From an uncultured Roseovarius sp. (GTDB lineage: Bacteria > Pseudomonadota > Alphaproteobacteria > Rhodobacterales > Rhodobacteraceae): DNA of 64,000 bases. The position numbers were made by a program, and so were the translations under genes. Numbering within the stretch: the first letter of the stretch is position 1; the number at the start of each line of letters is the position of its first letter. Of the stretch, positions 46,117 to 54,940 are shown in pieces. The stretch covers positions 186,001 through 250,000 of the forward strand of contig CANMOU010000001.1 of the NCBI GenBank assembly GCA_947499555.1. Reading direction: 5' to 3'. The notes under the pieces were generated by a model, which searched no databases, had not been told where the DNA came from, and worked only from the letters and a program-made list of their open reading frames with translations.

Positions 46117-46269
46117 ACTCCATCAAACGATCTGGTCTACCGACAAACGTCAAGCCATGCTCTTTTGAGCTGTATGCCAAAAGGCGCAAAACCGTAACTG
46201 GGCAGCCTTGACGCGTAGTCTGGATCGTAAGACGGTGGTTGACATCTATTGTGTGCATTTGGATGCGTT

Positions 46270-47109
46270 ATGTCTTATATTCGAAAGCTTTTTCTGTCAG
46301 TTTTGCTCACATTGGCCACCGGAGTGGTCTCTGCTCAGGCCGAGACGCCGCCGCCTTTGCCCCCTGCCATGAAACATCTTGCGAACGACGCAACGATGAA
46401 AGCGCTTTGGCGACATGAAGCGACAACCGTTAACACAGCCGATATGGCCGATGCCGCCATGCGCATTTTGTTTGCACTATCCTATCACGTGGCGGGATGT
46501 CACGGGCCTGATGCAGTGGTCATCCCGATTTCCATTACCTCGACGACAACGACTAAAGACGGGTTTGGCACTATCAAATCTCAAGAAACTGACACGTTCG
46601 AAAAGGTGCTTAAAGTTCGCCCGGAATTTGCACAATTAGCCCGAAAAACGGTGCGTTATTATTCAGACAATGTGAATAATCGCCGGTTTGTGGCCGTGCG
46701 CGACTTGATCTCACAAGACCGCTGCGATGGTCCGCGCCTGCGGCATCTTGAAGAAGGTCTCGCAAAGGCCGCAGCGGTCAGGCTTCCTGCAGTGGCGACC
46801 GTGGATACGAATCTTGGCGCGGATTGGCGTGGTTTTGTCATGGACTGCATGAGTGCGACTGTCCCGGATATCATCAACAATGAGCTCAACGGCGCCCGAA
46901 TTTGCAATGTCGCAGAGGCTGCGCTTGTTGAGCTTGGCAACTCCGACATCTACGCTGTTTTCCGACAAAAGGGCCTTGCTGCCGGGAAAGAGTTGAGTCA
47001 GGCGGATCTGGACCGTTTCAATGCCAAGTTTGATTTGCTCTATAAGGACCGCGATAACCCGGTGCATGCCCGCGGTGAGACATTTGTGTCGGAGGCAGGT
47101 TTGTTCTGA
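46270..47109 (+). CDS. exported protein of unknown function
   Basis: A 279-residue protein with a signal peptide (MSYIRKLFLSVLLTLATGVV, cleavage near AQA) and a mixed alpha/beta mature part. Four cysteines are placed in AGCHGPD, DRCDGPR, MDCMSA and ARICNV and could form two disulfides. No known motif. It is monocistronic. The ATG at 46270 is preferred over a GTG at 46249 because the signal peptide then starts normally. Confidence 0.6.
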   Translation: MSYIRKLFLSVLLTLATGVVSAQAETPPPLPPAMKHLANDATMKALWRHEATTVNTADMADAAMRILFALSYHVAGCHGPDAVVIPISITSTTTTKDGFGTIKSQETDTFEKVLKVRPEFAQLARKTVRYYSDNVNNRRFVAVRDLISQDRCDGPRLRHLEEGLAKAAAVRLPAVATVDTNLGADWRGFVMDCMSATVPDIINNELNGARICNVAEAALVELGNSDIYAVFRQKGLAAGKELSQADLDRFNAKFDLLYKDRDNPVHARGETFVSEAGLF

Positions 47110-47288
47110 TGCGCGCACGCAGCGAGGCTTGCCACACCGAGCCAGGCAGCATATAACCGCGCCATGACGAGAACCTGCATCATTATCTGCTGCATTACCG
47201 ACTGAGATATCTCAGGCGGGCCGTCCTCTATTCCATCTCAAGATCATAGTTGCTAAGCCCGCCGCGGGATCACGCGCGCGAGGACGCT

Positions 47289-48734
47289 ATGGAAGTGAAA
47301 AAACCGGAGATCAAACTCCACAACACGCGAACGCGGAAGAAAGAGGTGTTTGCCCCCCTCGATCCCAAAGATGTGCGCATGTATGTCTGCGGCCCCACGG
47401 TCTATGACCGTGCCCATCTGGGCAATGCGCGCCCCGTGGTGGTGTTTGACGTGCTCTACCGGCTTTTGCGCCATGTATACGGGCCAGATCACGTCACCTA
47501 TGCGCGCAACTTCACGGATGTGGATGACAAGATCAACGCGCGGGCGGCGGAAAGCGGAAGGGCGATTTCCGAGATCACCGCCGAGACCACGCAGTGGTTT
47601 CTCGATGACATGGGGGCCTTGGGCGCACTGGAGCCCGATCACATGCCGCGTGCGACGCAATACATCCCGCAAATGGTGGCGATGATCGAAAGGCTCATTG
47701 AAAAGGACCACGCCTATGCCGCCGAGGGTCATGTGCTTTTTGCCGTGGATAGCTGGAAAGAACATTATGGTAAGCTTTCGGGACGTTCCGTCGATGACAT
47801 GATTGCCGGCGCGCGTGTCGAGGTGGCGCCATATAAGAAAAACCCGATGGACTTCGTACTCTGGAAACCGTCCTCGGACGACCTGCCGGGATGGGACAGT
47901 CCTTGGGGCAGGGGACGGCCCGGCTGGCATATCGAATGCTCCGCCATGGCGCATGAGCTTCTGGGGGAGAGCTTTGACATCCACGGCGGCGGCAACGACC
48001 TGATGTTCCCGCATCATGAGAACGAGATCGCGCAAAGCTGCTGTGCGCACCCCGAGGGGGAGTTCGCAAGGGTCTGGATGCACAACGAAATGCTGCAGGT
48101 CGAGGGCAAGAAGATGTCCAAGTCACTGGGCAATTTCTTTACCGTGCGGGATTTGTTGGATCAGGGCATCCCCGGCGAGGTGATCCGCTTTGTGTTTTTG
48201 AGTACGCATTACCGCAAACCAATGGACTGGACGGCTGAGAAGGCGCGGGAGGCGGAGGCAACACTTCGTAAGTGGCGTGCATTCGCCAGTGGAATTGAGC
48301 CAATGGGTGGTCCTGATGCGTCTGTTGTTAGGCACCTGATGGACGACCTAAACACACACGGTGCAATCACCGAGTTGCATCGTCTTTACAAAGAAAGTGA
48401 TGCTCATGTGTTCCGTCAGTCGGCAGAACTTCTGGGATTGCTAAATGAAGATTTGGACACTTGGAATTGGCGTGGCGCCGAAGCCTATCCAGACACTGGC
48501 CAAGTCGAAGTGTTAGGGTTTCCACCTTCTGTTACGGCAACTAGTTTCATTGAGCTGGTGGAGAAGCTGAAGAAACTACGAGTACAAGCCATTCAGTCGA
48601 AAGATTTTTCTGATGTTGATCAGCTCAAATCTGCCCTAATTTCAGCTGGCGTTGAGGTGCGCATGAGTAAAGACAGCGTTGAACTCGTTCCCGGTCCAGA
48701 CTTCGACCCCGCCAAGCTGGAGGCCCTCAAATGA
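47289..48734 (+). CDS. cysS: cysteinyl-tRNA synthetase
   Basis: Class I synthetase. The catalytic HIGH-type site is in [17 protein letters not shown], whose Cys is also a zinc ligand; other zinc-site residues are in the HIECSAM and HHENEIAQS segments. The KMSKS loop reads [11 protein letters not shown]. The length of 481 residues is normal. From about 48250 to 48700, the anticodon-binding C-terminal part, codon use becomes AT-rich, as if this half came from another lineage by recombination; the frame stays open. GAGGA ribosome site before the ATG at 47289. Confidence 0.96.
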   Translation: MEVKKPEIKLHNTRTRKKEVFAPLDPKDVRMYVCGPTVYDRAHLGNARPVVVFDVLYRLLRHVYGPDHVTYARNFTDVDDKINARAAESGRAISEITAETTQWFLDDMGALGALEPDHMPRATQYIPQMVAMIERLIEKDHAYAAEGHVLFAVDSWKEHYGKLSGRSVDDMIAGARVEVAPYKKNPMDFVLWKPSSDDLPGWDSPWGRGRPGWHIECSAMAHELLGESFDIHGGGNDLMFPHHENEIAQSCCAHPEGEFARVWMHNEMLQVEGKKMSKSLGNFFTVRDLLDQGIPGEVIRFVFLSTHYRKPMDWTAEKAREAEATLRKWRAFASGIEPMGGPDASVVRHLMDDLNTHGAITELHRLYKESDAHVFRQSAELLGLLNEDLDTWNWRGAEAYPDTGQVEVLGFPPSVTATSFIELVEKLKKLRVQAIQSKDFSDVDQLKSALISAGVEVRMSKDSVELVPGPDFDPAKLEALK

Positions 48735-48848
48735 ACTCTCAGCAAAGCATAGGGTCGCGCCGGAGCCGGGGTGCCCCCGGGCGAAATTCATATTCCGAGG
48801 GCTCCTCCCTCACGATTGCACGTTCATCCGTTAACCCATTGTTAACGC

Positions 48849-48872
48849 AAATGTTTCGCGCGCGAAACATTT
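48849..48872. promoter_or_regulatory. perfect 24-base palindrome upstream of cimA
   Basis: Two 12-base arms, AAATGTTTCGCG and CGCGAAACATTT, meet without spacer, ending 28 bases before the cimA start. A GTTAAC-N5-GTTAAC pair is just upstream (48830-48846). Such extended dyads are operators for dimeric regulators; a role in controlling cimA and the two genes coupled to it is inferred. Confidence 0.6.
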
Positions 48873-48900
48873 CCCAAACGGCGCCCTTGGGAGGCCTTCA

Positions 48901-50541
48901 ATGACCAGAACCCGCCTCTCCCTTTACGACACCACCTTGCGCGACGGGCAGCAGACGCAGGGCGTGCAATTCTCCACCGAGGACAAGCAGGCCATCGCCC
49001 AAACGCTGGACCAGCTTGGCGTGGATTACATCGAAGGCGGCTGGCCCGGGGCGAACCCCACCGACAGCGCCTTTTTTGACGCCACCCCCAAGACCCGCGC
49101 CACCATGACCGCCTTTGGCATGACCAAACGCGCCGGGCGCAGTGCCGAGAATGATGACGTACTGGCCGCCGTCATGAACGCCAACACGCCCGCCGTTTGC
49201 CTTGTGGGCAAAACCAACATCTTCCACGTCACCGAAGCGCTGGGCATCAGCCCTGAGGACAATGTCGAAAACATCCGTGCCTCGGTGGCCCATATCGTGG
49301 CCAAGGGGCGCGAGGCGCTTTTTGATGCCGAGCATTTCTTTGACGGCTACGCGCTCGACCCCGGCTATGCCATCGCCTGTCTGGACGCCGCGCGCGAAGC
49401 GGGCGCACGCTGGCTGGTGCTCTGCGACACCAATGGCGGCACGCTGCCTTCGCGCATCTCTGAGGTGGTGGACAGACTCACCGCAGGCACCACAGAACGC
49501 AAAGCCTTCCCCGGCAGCCACCTGGGCATCCACACCCATAACGACACCGAACAGGCCGTCGCCGGGTCACTGGCCGCGGTCGAGGCCGGGGCTTGCCAGA
49601 TCCAAGGCACGCTTAACGGTCTGGGAGAGCGCTGCGGCAATGCCAATCTGATCGCGCTGATCCCTACGCTTTTGCTGAAAGAGCCCTATGCCAGCCGCTT
49701 TGAAACCGGTGTCTCTGAGACCGCGCTCGAAGGCCTTACCCGCGCGTCTCGGCAACTCGATGAAATCCTCAACCGCGTGCCCCAAAAGCAAGCCGCCTAT
49801 GTCGGCGCCTCTGCCTTTGCTCACAAGGCCGGGCTGCATGCCAGCGCGATTGTCAAAAACCCTGCAACCTATGAGCATATCGACCCCGCCCAGGTGGGCA
49901 ATGCGCGCATCATCCCGATGTCGAACCAAGCCGGGCAATCCAACCTGCGCCGTCGCCTGGTTGAGGCTGGTGTTGAGGTTGAGAAAGATGATCCCGCGCT
50001 GCCGCGCATCCTTCGGGTCGTCAAAGAGCGCGAGGATCGCGGTTATACCTATGACATGGCGCAGGCCTCGTTTGAGCTGCTGGCTCGCGAGGAACTTGGC
50101 CTGCCAAGCCAGATGTTCGAGGTCGAGCGCTACCGTGTCATCTCGGAGCGCCGCCGCAACGCGCGTGGGCAGGTCGTGGTGGAATCCGAGGCCGTCGTGA
50201 CGGTGCAACTCAAGGACGGCTCCAAGCGCACGGGGTTCTTCAAGAACGAGCACGCGATGGACCTGCATGATGATGGCCCCGTGAACGCGCTCTGGCAGGC
50301 GCTGCGCCAGGATCTGGGCCCCTACCAGACCGCCATTGACGGCATACGCCTTACCGACTTCAAGGTGCGCATCACCAATGGCGGCACCGAGGCGGTCACC
50401 CGCGTCATCATCGATTTCAAGGATGAGGCCGGGCGCACATGGTCCACTGTGGGCGTGAGCCCGAATATAGTGGATGCGTCCTTCGAGGCGCTTCTGGACG
50501 CGATCAACTGGAAGCTCACACGCAACGGGTCTGACACGTGA
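48901..50541 (+). CDS. cimA: citramalate synthase
   Basis: Homologue of isopropylmalate synthase that condenses pyruvate with acetyl-CoA to (R)-citramalate, starting the threonine-independent route to isoleucine. TIM barrel with LYDTTLRDGQQTQGVQF near the start (the metal-binding DTTLRDG motif), HTHNDTEQAVA (metal His pair), the GERCGNANL loop and a C-terminal allosteric LeuA_dimer domain. Length 546 fits the CimA (TIGR00977-like) class. GGGAGG ribosome site. Its stop overlaps the methyltransferase start (GTGA). Confidence 0.94.
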   Translation: MTRTRLSLYDTTLRDGQQTQGVQFSTEDKQAIAQTLDQLGVDYIEGGWPGANPTDSAFFDATPKTRATMTAFGMTKRAGRSAENDDVLAAVMNANTPAVCLVGKTNIFHVTEALGISPEDNVENIRASVAHIVAKGREALFDAEHFFDGYALDPGYAIACLDAAREAGARWLVLCDTNGGTLPSRISEVVDRLTAGTTERKAFPGSHLGIHTHNDTEQAVAGSLAAVEAGACQIQGTLNGLGERCGNANLIALIPTLLLKEPYASRFETGVSETALEGLTRASRQLDEILNRVPQKQAAYVGASAFAHKAGLHASAIVKNPATYEHIDPAQVGNARIIPMSNQAGQSNLRRRLVEAGVEVEKDDPALPRILRVVKEREDRGYTYDMAQASFELLAREELGLPSQMFEVERYRVISERRRNARGQVVVESEAVVTVQLKDGSKRTGFFKNEHAMDLHDDGPVNALWQALRQDLGPYQTAIDGIRLTDFKVRITNGGTEAVTRVIIDFKDEAGRTWSTVGVSPNIVDASFEALLDAINWKLTRNGSDT

Positions 50542-51275
50542 GCCAGCCGGACAGCCAGATGGAAGCCTTTCTTCTGCTGCACCGCGAGATGACGCGGCAG
50601 GGGCCGGGCACGCCGGAGGATGTGCGCTGGGCCCTGAGCCAGATCGCCTTGCCCGAGCAGCCCCGCGTGCTGGATGCCGCCTGCGGGCCGGGGGCCGATC
50701 TGGTCACTCTGGCCGAGGCGCTGCCCTTGGCGCAGATCGAGGGGATCGACCAACTGCCGCACCTGGTGGCGGAGGCCGGGGAAGCAACAGAGCACTTTTC
50801 CAACGTGACCGTGTCGGAAGGGGATATGTCGCAGATCACAGGTTTCTATGATCTTATCTGGTGCGCCGGTGCGCTTTATTTTCTGGGTGTGACCGAAGGC
50901 CTGCGCCTGTGGCGCAACGCGCTTGCCCCCGGCGGCACAGTCGCCTTCTCGGAACCGGCTCTGGAGGCGGACGCCTCCGACGACGCCCGCGCCTTTTGGG
51001 CGGACTACCCGCAGGTGACGGATCTGCAGGGCGTCTGCGCCCGGGTGGAAGAGGCAGGCTACGAGGTGCTGGGCACCCGCCTGATCAAAGGGCTGGCCTG
51101 GGCGGGGTATTACGCGGAACTCTCTGCACGGATCAACGGGTTGCGCGGCGAAGGCAACGCGGCCCTCACCGAGGTTCTGGACGCCGCAGAGCGCGAAATA
51201 GCCCTCTGGCGCGCCGCCCCGGATCAGGTTGCCTATGTGCTGGTTCTGGCCCGTCCGCGCCTTATGGCGCTGTGA
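50538..51275 (+). CDS. class I SAM-dependent methyltransferase
   Basis: A 245-residue protein with the SAM-binding motif VLDAACGPGADLVTLA (motif I), an acidic end of strand 2 (IEGIDQLP) and a later APGGTVAFSEPAL segment. The starting codon is GTG at 50538, overlapping the cimA stop by four bases; its own stop overlaps the next ATG (TGATG). Substrate unknown; small-molecule methylation is likeliest from the fold. Codon use matches the operon. Confidence 0.85.
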   Translation: MSQPDSQMEAFLLLHREMTRQGPGTPEDVRWALSQIALPEQPRVLDAACGPGADLVTLAEALPLAQIEGIDQLPHLVAEAGEATEHFSNVTVSEGDMSQITGFYDLIWCAGALYFLGVTEGLRLWRNALAPGGTVAFSEPALEADASDDARAFWADYPQVTDLQGVCARVEEAGYEVLGTRLIKGLAWAGYYAELSARINGLRGEGNAALTEVLDAAEREIALWRAAPDQVAYVLVLARPRLMAL

Positions 51276-52045
51276 TGTTTGATGCCGATATGACAGCCTG
51301 TGCAGGCATTGTCGAACGCGGAGACCCCGACCGTTTTGCCGCCACCATGGCCGCTCCCGTTGCGGCGCGGCTCAAGCTTTTCCCGATCTACGCCTTCAAC
51401 GTCGAGGTCGCCCGCGCGCCCTGGGTCACACAGGAAAGCATGATCGCCGAGATGCGCCTGCAATGGTGGCGCGATGTGCTGGGCGAGATTGCCGAAGGAG
51501 GCCCGGTGCGACGCCATGAGGTCGCGACGCCCCTGGCCAAGGTTCTAAAGCCAGACATGGCGCGGCGGCTCGACGCGGCGGTGGAGGCACGCCGCTGGGA
51601 CATCTACCGCGACCCGTTTGAGGATATGACGGCGTTTCGGGGGCATATCGAGAATACGTCTGGTTTGCTGCTTCTGGCAGCAGCGCGTGCCTTGGGAGAA
51701 GTCGATGAGGCGTCGGTGCTGAAGGCAGGTTATGCGCTTGGCCTCTGCAACTGGCTGCGCGCCGTGCCTGCGCTGGAACGGGCAGGGCGGGTGCCATTGG
51801 TGGATGGCAGACCCGAAGCCGTGCGGGCGCTGGCTGAAGAGGGTCTGGCGGCTTTGAGTGAGGCGCGCCGGTTGTTGGGCGTGCCTAGACCCGTGCGCCC
51901 GGCGATGCTGGCGGTGTGGCAGGTGGAGGGGCTTCTGAGGCAGGTGCTGCGAGAGCCGGGCGTTGTAGCGGAGGACCGTATGGCGCTGTCGCCTTTCAGA
52001 AGGCGGTTTGGATTGATGGTAAAGGGGGTGATGGGGGTGTGGTGA
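51275..52045 (+). CDS. squalene/phytoene synthase-like protein
   Basis: A 256-residue all-helical protein of the phytoene/squalene synthase superfamily (LKLFPIYAFNVEVARAPWVTQESMIAEMRLQWWRDVLGEI-type opening, with a later LGLCNWLRAVP). The aspartate-rich DxxxD motifs that bind prenyl diphosphate in true synthases are not seen: the first position reads RLQWWRDVL. This pattern is nearer the NDUFAF6-like group, which assists respiratory complex I, than carotenoid enzymes. Third in a coupled cimA-methyltransferase operon. Confidence 0.75.
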   Translation: MFDADMTACAGIVERGDPDRFAATMAAPVAARLKLFPIYAFNVEVARAPWVTQESMIAEMRLQWWRDVLGEIAEGGPVRRHEVATPLAKVLKPDMARRLDAAVEARRWDIYRDPFEDMTAFRGHIENTSGLLLLAAARALGEVDEASVLKAGYALGLCNWLRAVPALERAGRVPLVDGRPEAVRALAEEGLAALSEARRLLGVPRPVRPAMLAVWQVEGLLRQVLREPGVVAEDRMALSPFRRRFGLMVKGVMGVW

Positions 52046-52102
52046 AAAAGCTGTTCTTTGCCCCATCCTGTCTGATGGCGAAGCGCCCCCGCACTCAATC
52101 CG

Positions 52103-52169
52103 GTAGGGTGGGCAATATTGCCCACCTATTCGTAACGATGGTTTTTGGTGGGCAGACTGCCCACCCTAC
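52103..52169. repeat. nested palindromic repeat (REP/MITE-like)
   Basis: Outer arms GTAGGGTGGGC and GCCCACCCTAC (52103-52113, 52159-52169) enclose two inner palindromes: a perfect 20-base one at 52107-52126 and a 9+1+9 one at 52147-52165. All share the GGTGGGCA word. This matches small non-coding palindromic elements scattered in proteobacterial genomes. It sits between convergent genes, where it may also act as a transcript end. Confidence 0.75.
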
Positions 52170-52209
52170 ATGCGTTTCGAAAACGTGTCAGGTGAGGGAC
52201 GCAAACTCT

Positions 52210-53436
52210 TCACCCCCTTACCTCCTCCGGCCGCAACACCAGCCAGATCAGCGCCGCGCCTGCCAGCGTCAGGAACGGCACCATGGCGAGGTTGACCGAC
52301 AGCCACCCCACCTCCGGCGCGCCCCCGGTACAGTTCATCAAACCGCCAGAGGCCAGTGAGGCCACGGTCACGCCGCCAAAGACGATGAGGTCATTCATCC
52401 CCTGCATGCGCCCGCGCTCTTCGGGTTCATGGGCCGAGGCCAGCATGGTGGTGGCCCCGATGAAGCCAAAGTTCCAGCCCAAGCCCAGCAGGATCAGCGC
52501 GATGAAGAAATTCTCAAGCTCGACCCCGTGCATGGCCACAGCGCCTGCACAAGCGAGGATCACCAGACCCGCGCCAAGGATCTTCTCCACGCCGAACCGC
52601 GCGATGAGATGCCCGGTAAAGAACGATGGCGCAAACATCGCCAGCACATGGCCCGTGACCACATCCGCGGCGTTGTTCTGCGTGAACCCACAGCCCACCA
52701 CCGCCAGCGGTGTGGATGTCATGACAAGGTTCATGAGCGCGTAAGACACGGTCGCACAGATCACCGCCACGGCGATGCGCGGGGTTGTCAGAAGCTCCCA
52801 CCTTGTGCGGCCGCGCGGGGTGTCTTCGGTCACCGGCGCGGGCTTGGGGATGTCGAGAAAGAGAAACAGGAAGGCGCCGATCAGGTTGATAGCAATGACC
52901 GCAAAATACGTGCCTAGAAACGGAATCACCATCGCATCTGCCGTCACTTTTACAAGCTGTGGGCCGATAATGGCACTCGCCAGCCCACCCGCCATCACAT
53001 AGGAGATTGCCTTGGGGCGGAACGCGTCGCTCGCGGTATCGGTAGCGGCAAAGCGGTAGAACCCTTGCGCTGACATGTAGATGCCGGTCATGAAACTGCC
53101 CAGAAGGTAAATCGGGAAAGAGGCCACATAAAGCCCGTAGGCTGCGACAGACGCGCCCAACGCGCCCCCCATTGCGCCAATGAGAAACCCCGCACGCCGC
53201 CCGAACCGCTGCATCGCCATGGAAAGCGGGTTGGCCGAGATCATCGAACCCAGAACGATGAGCGAGATGGGCAAAGTGGCAAAACAGATATTGCTGGCAA
53301 GGCTTTGGCCTGCCAGACCGCCCACTACAAAGATCATCGCCATTTGCGCGCCCAGAAACGCCTGCGCAAAGACGAGCACCCAGACATTCCGCTTCGCACG
53401 GCTGTCATCGGCAGGGCTGATCACGGCATCCGTCAT
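52210..53436 (-). CDS. MFS transporter
   Basis: A membrane protein of about 408 residues with twelve hydrophobic segments and major-facilitator signatures (the loop between segments 2 and 3 reads RFGRRAGFLIGAMGG). C-terminal half segments are less conserved. Substrate not readable. Start: ATG at 53436 or GTG at 53466, adjacent to the cobB stop on the same strand; neither has a strong ribosome site and the GTG would couple it to cobB. An operon with cobB does not by itself imply a cobalamin-linked role. Confidence 0.85.
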   Translation of the reverse strand: MTDAVISPADDSRAKRNVWVLVFAQAFLGAQMAMIFVVGGLAGQSLASNICFATLPISLIVLGSMISANPLSMAMQRFGRRAGFLIGAMGGALGASVAAYGLYVASFPIYLLGSFMTGIYMSAQGFYRFAATDTASDAFRPKAISYVMAGGLASAIIGPQLVKVTADAMVIPFLGTYFAVIAINLIGAFLFLFLDIPKPAPVTEDTPRGRTRWELLTTPRIAVAVICATVSYALMNLVMTSTPLAVVGCGFTQNNAADVVTGHVLAMFAPSFFTGHLIARFGVEKILGAGLVILACAGAVAMHGVELENFFIALILLGLGWNFGFIGATTMLASAHEPEERGRMQGMNDLIVFGGVTVASLASGGLMNCTGGAPEVGWLSVNLAMVPFLTLAGAALIWLVLRPEEVRG

Positions 53437-53466
53437 GGGCTCCGTGCTAGACCTCTTTTCCGGCAC

Positions 53467-54747
53467 TCACAAGGGGCGAGAGGCCGCATCGATGATATGC
53501 GCAAAGGAGCCTTGCACGCGGCCTTGGCGCAGTCCCATGTCAGGCAGGACGGCGCCTTCGGCATCCTGCGCCTGAAAGAGCGGCTCGCCCTCGGCTTTCA
53601 GGGTGGTGGCATAATGGAATTCATGCCCGGCATAAGATCCGGCCATCGGGCCTTTACTGGCCCGCAGATGCCTGTATCCCAGATGCAGCTTGCGGGTGGC
53701 AAAGGAGGTTTCCAGCTGCAATAGCCCCGCCATGGCGTGCCGGTCGCCCTCGGCGTCGACGAGACCTTCGCCCAGCATCATGTAACCGCCGCATTCGCCA
53801 TAGATATGAGTGGTTTCCGCGGCGCGCTTCAAGCTGCTCAAAAACACATCTGCTGCCGCCAGCCGCCCGGCATGAAGCTCCGGATATCCCCCCGGCAGAA
53901 ACACGAAGCCCGCTTCCGGGACCGGGTCGTTCGCGAGGGGAGAAAAAAACCGTATCTCGGCGCCCGCCGCCTGCCAGTCCATGAGCAGATGAGGATAGGC
54001 AAAGGCAAAAGCTGCGTCCCGGGCGATGGCGATAACCTGTGCCGGTGGCGCAAGTGCTTTTGCCGGTCCGGCGACCGGGAGGGGCCGCGCCAGCGCCAGC
54101 AATGCCTCTTGATCGAGGCTTTGCGCCAAAGTGTCCGCGGCCTCATCCAGAAAGACCTCCAGATCGGGGCGCTCTTCGGCCTGCACCAATCCAAGATGGC
54201 GCGAGGGCAGGGCAAGTGTTGCGATCCGCCGCATCACGGCCAGCACCGGCAGACCCAAAGGCGCCAGTGCCCGGCGCAACATGGCCTCATGCCGGTCGCT
54301 GCCCACATTGTTCAGGATCACACCGGCCACGCGCACCTTTTCGTCGTGGCCTGCGAACCCGGCCACAAGCGGTGCGACGGACCCGGCCTGTCTGGCCGCA
54401 TCCACCACCAGAACCACCGGCAGATCGAACTGGCGCGCCAGTTCGGCCACCGCGCCTTTACCATCAGGTGGCGCCCCGTCAAACAGCCCCATTGCCCCTT
54501 CAATGACCAACAGCCCCTCGCCAGTCGCCAGCGCGGCGAGGCGCGCAGGGCTCATCGCCCAGGCATCGAGATTCACGCAAGGCGTACCAGAGGCTGCCTC
54601 GTGAAAGCGTGGATCGATATAGTCCGGCCCCGATTTCGCCCCACGCACCGCCAGACTCTGCCGCGCCAGAAGCCGCAACAGCGCCAGCGTGACAGTGGTC
54701 TTACCACTGCCCGAGGCCGGGGCCGCGATGATCAGACCCTGGCCCAT
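53467..54747 (-). CDS. cobB: cobyrinate a,c-diamide synthase
   Basis: Amidates the a and c side chains of (hydrogeno)byrinate using glutamine and ATP in cobalamin synthesis. N-terminal dethiobiotin-synthetase-like ATPase (IIAAPASGSGKTTVTLALL, KSGPDYIDPRFH) and a C-terminal class I glutamine amidotransferase with the catalytic Cys in YGECGGYMMLGEGL and FLPGGYPELHAG nearby. The ATG at 54747 gives the conserved start; the longer upstream frame runs through the tandem repeat and is spurious. 426 residues. Confidence 0.94.
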   Translation of the reverse strand: MGQGLIIAAPASGSGKTTVTLALLRLLARQSLAVRGAKSGPDYIDPRFHEAASGTPCVNLDAWAMSPARLAALATGEGLLVIEGAMGLFDGAPPDGKGAVAELARQFDLPVVLVVDAARQAGSVAPLVAGFAGHDEKVRVAGVILNNVGSDRHEAMLRRALAPLGLPVLAVMRRIATLALPSRHLGLVQAEERPDLEVFLDEAADTLAQSLDQEALLALARPLPVAGPAKALAPPAQVIAIARDAAFAFAYPHLLMDWQAAGAEIRFFSPLANDPVPEAGFVFLPGGYPELHAGRLAAADVFLSSLKRAAETTHIYGECGGYMMLGEGLVDAEGDRHAMAGLLQLETSFATRKLHLGYRHLRASKGPMAGSYAGHEFHYATTLKAEGEPLFQAQDAEGAVLPDMGLRQGRVQGSFAHIIDAASRPL

Positions 54748-54783
54748 AGAGCCGTTTCTTTCTTGTCTGAAGTACCCCGGGGA

Positions 54784-54871
54784 GCGCGAGGGGCAGGCCC
54801 CTCGTAAAAAGATGCAGCGCGAGGGGCAGGCCCCTCGTGAACAGATGCAGCGCGAAGGGCTGACCCCTCGT
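54784..54871. repeat. three tandem 33-bp units with palindromic core
   Basis: Units begin at 54784, 54817 and 54850, a regular 33-base period. Units 1 and 2 share the palindromic core CGAGGGGC-AG-GCCCCTCG and the GATGCA tail; unit 3 is diverged (CGAAGGGC-TG-ACCCCTCG). The array lies between cobA and cobB, just upstream of the cobB start, so it is in the leader of cobB or separates the two genes. No protein reading is credible. Confidence 0.8.
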
Positions 54872-54897
54872 CCAAGTCTTTTCTGAAATGACTTGTC

Positions 54898-54920
54898 CAA
54901 AAGCTTTCAAAAAGCTTTTG
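54898..54920. repeat. perfect hairpin after cobA
   Basis: 10-base arms CAAAAGCTTT and AAAGCTTTTG with a CAA loop, 20 bases beyond the cobA stop. It could end the cobA transcript on the minus strand, but no T-run follows. Confidence 0.6.
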
Positions 54921-54940
54921 CGCCTTCGCAATAGGGCGTA

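Noticed and set aside
48849-48872. Possible parS partition site before cimA
   Set aside because: The TGTTTC/GAAACA words fit but the spacing is two bases too long and the centre is GCGCGC; no parAB genes are near.
50861-51274. Upstream extension of the phytoene-synthase-like frame to 50861
   Set aside because: This part overlaps the methyltransferase gene in another frame and is Arg/Gly-rich; the TGATG junction at 51273-51277 gives the natural start.
54748-54900. N-terminal extension of cobB through repeated SPSR/RGACPSR peptides
   Set aside because: It is a translation of the 33-bp tandem repeat; the conserved CobB sequence starts at 54747.
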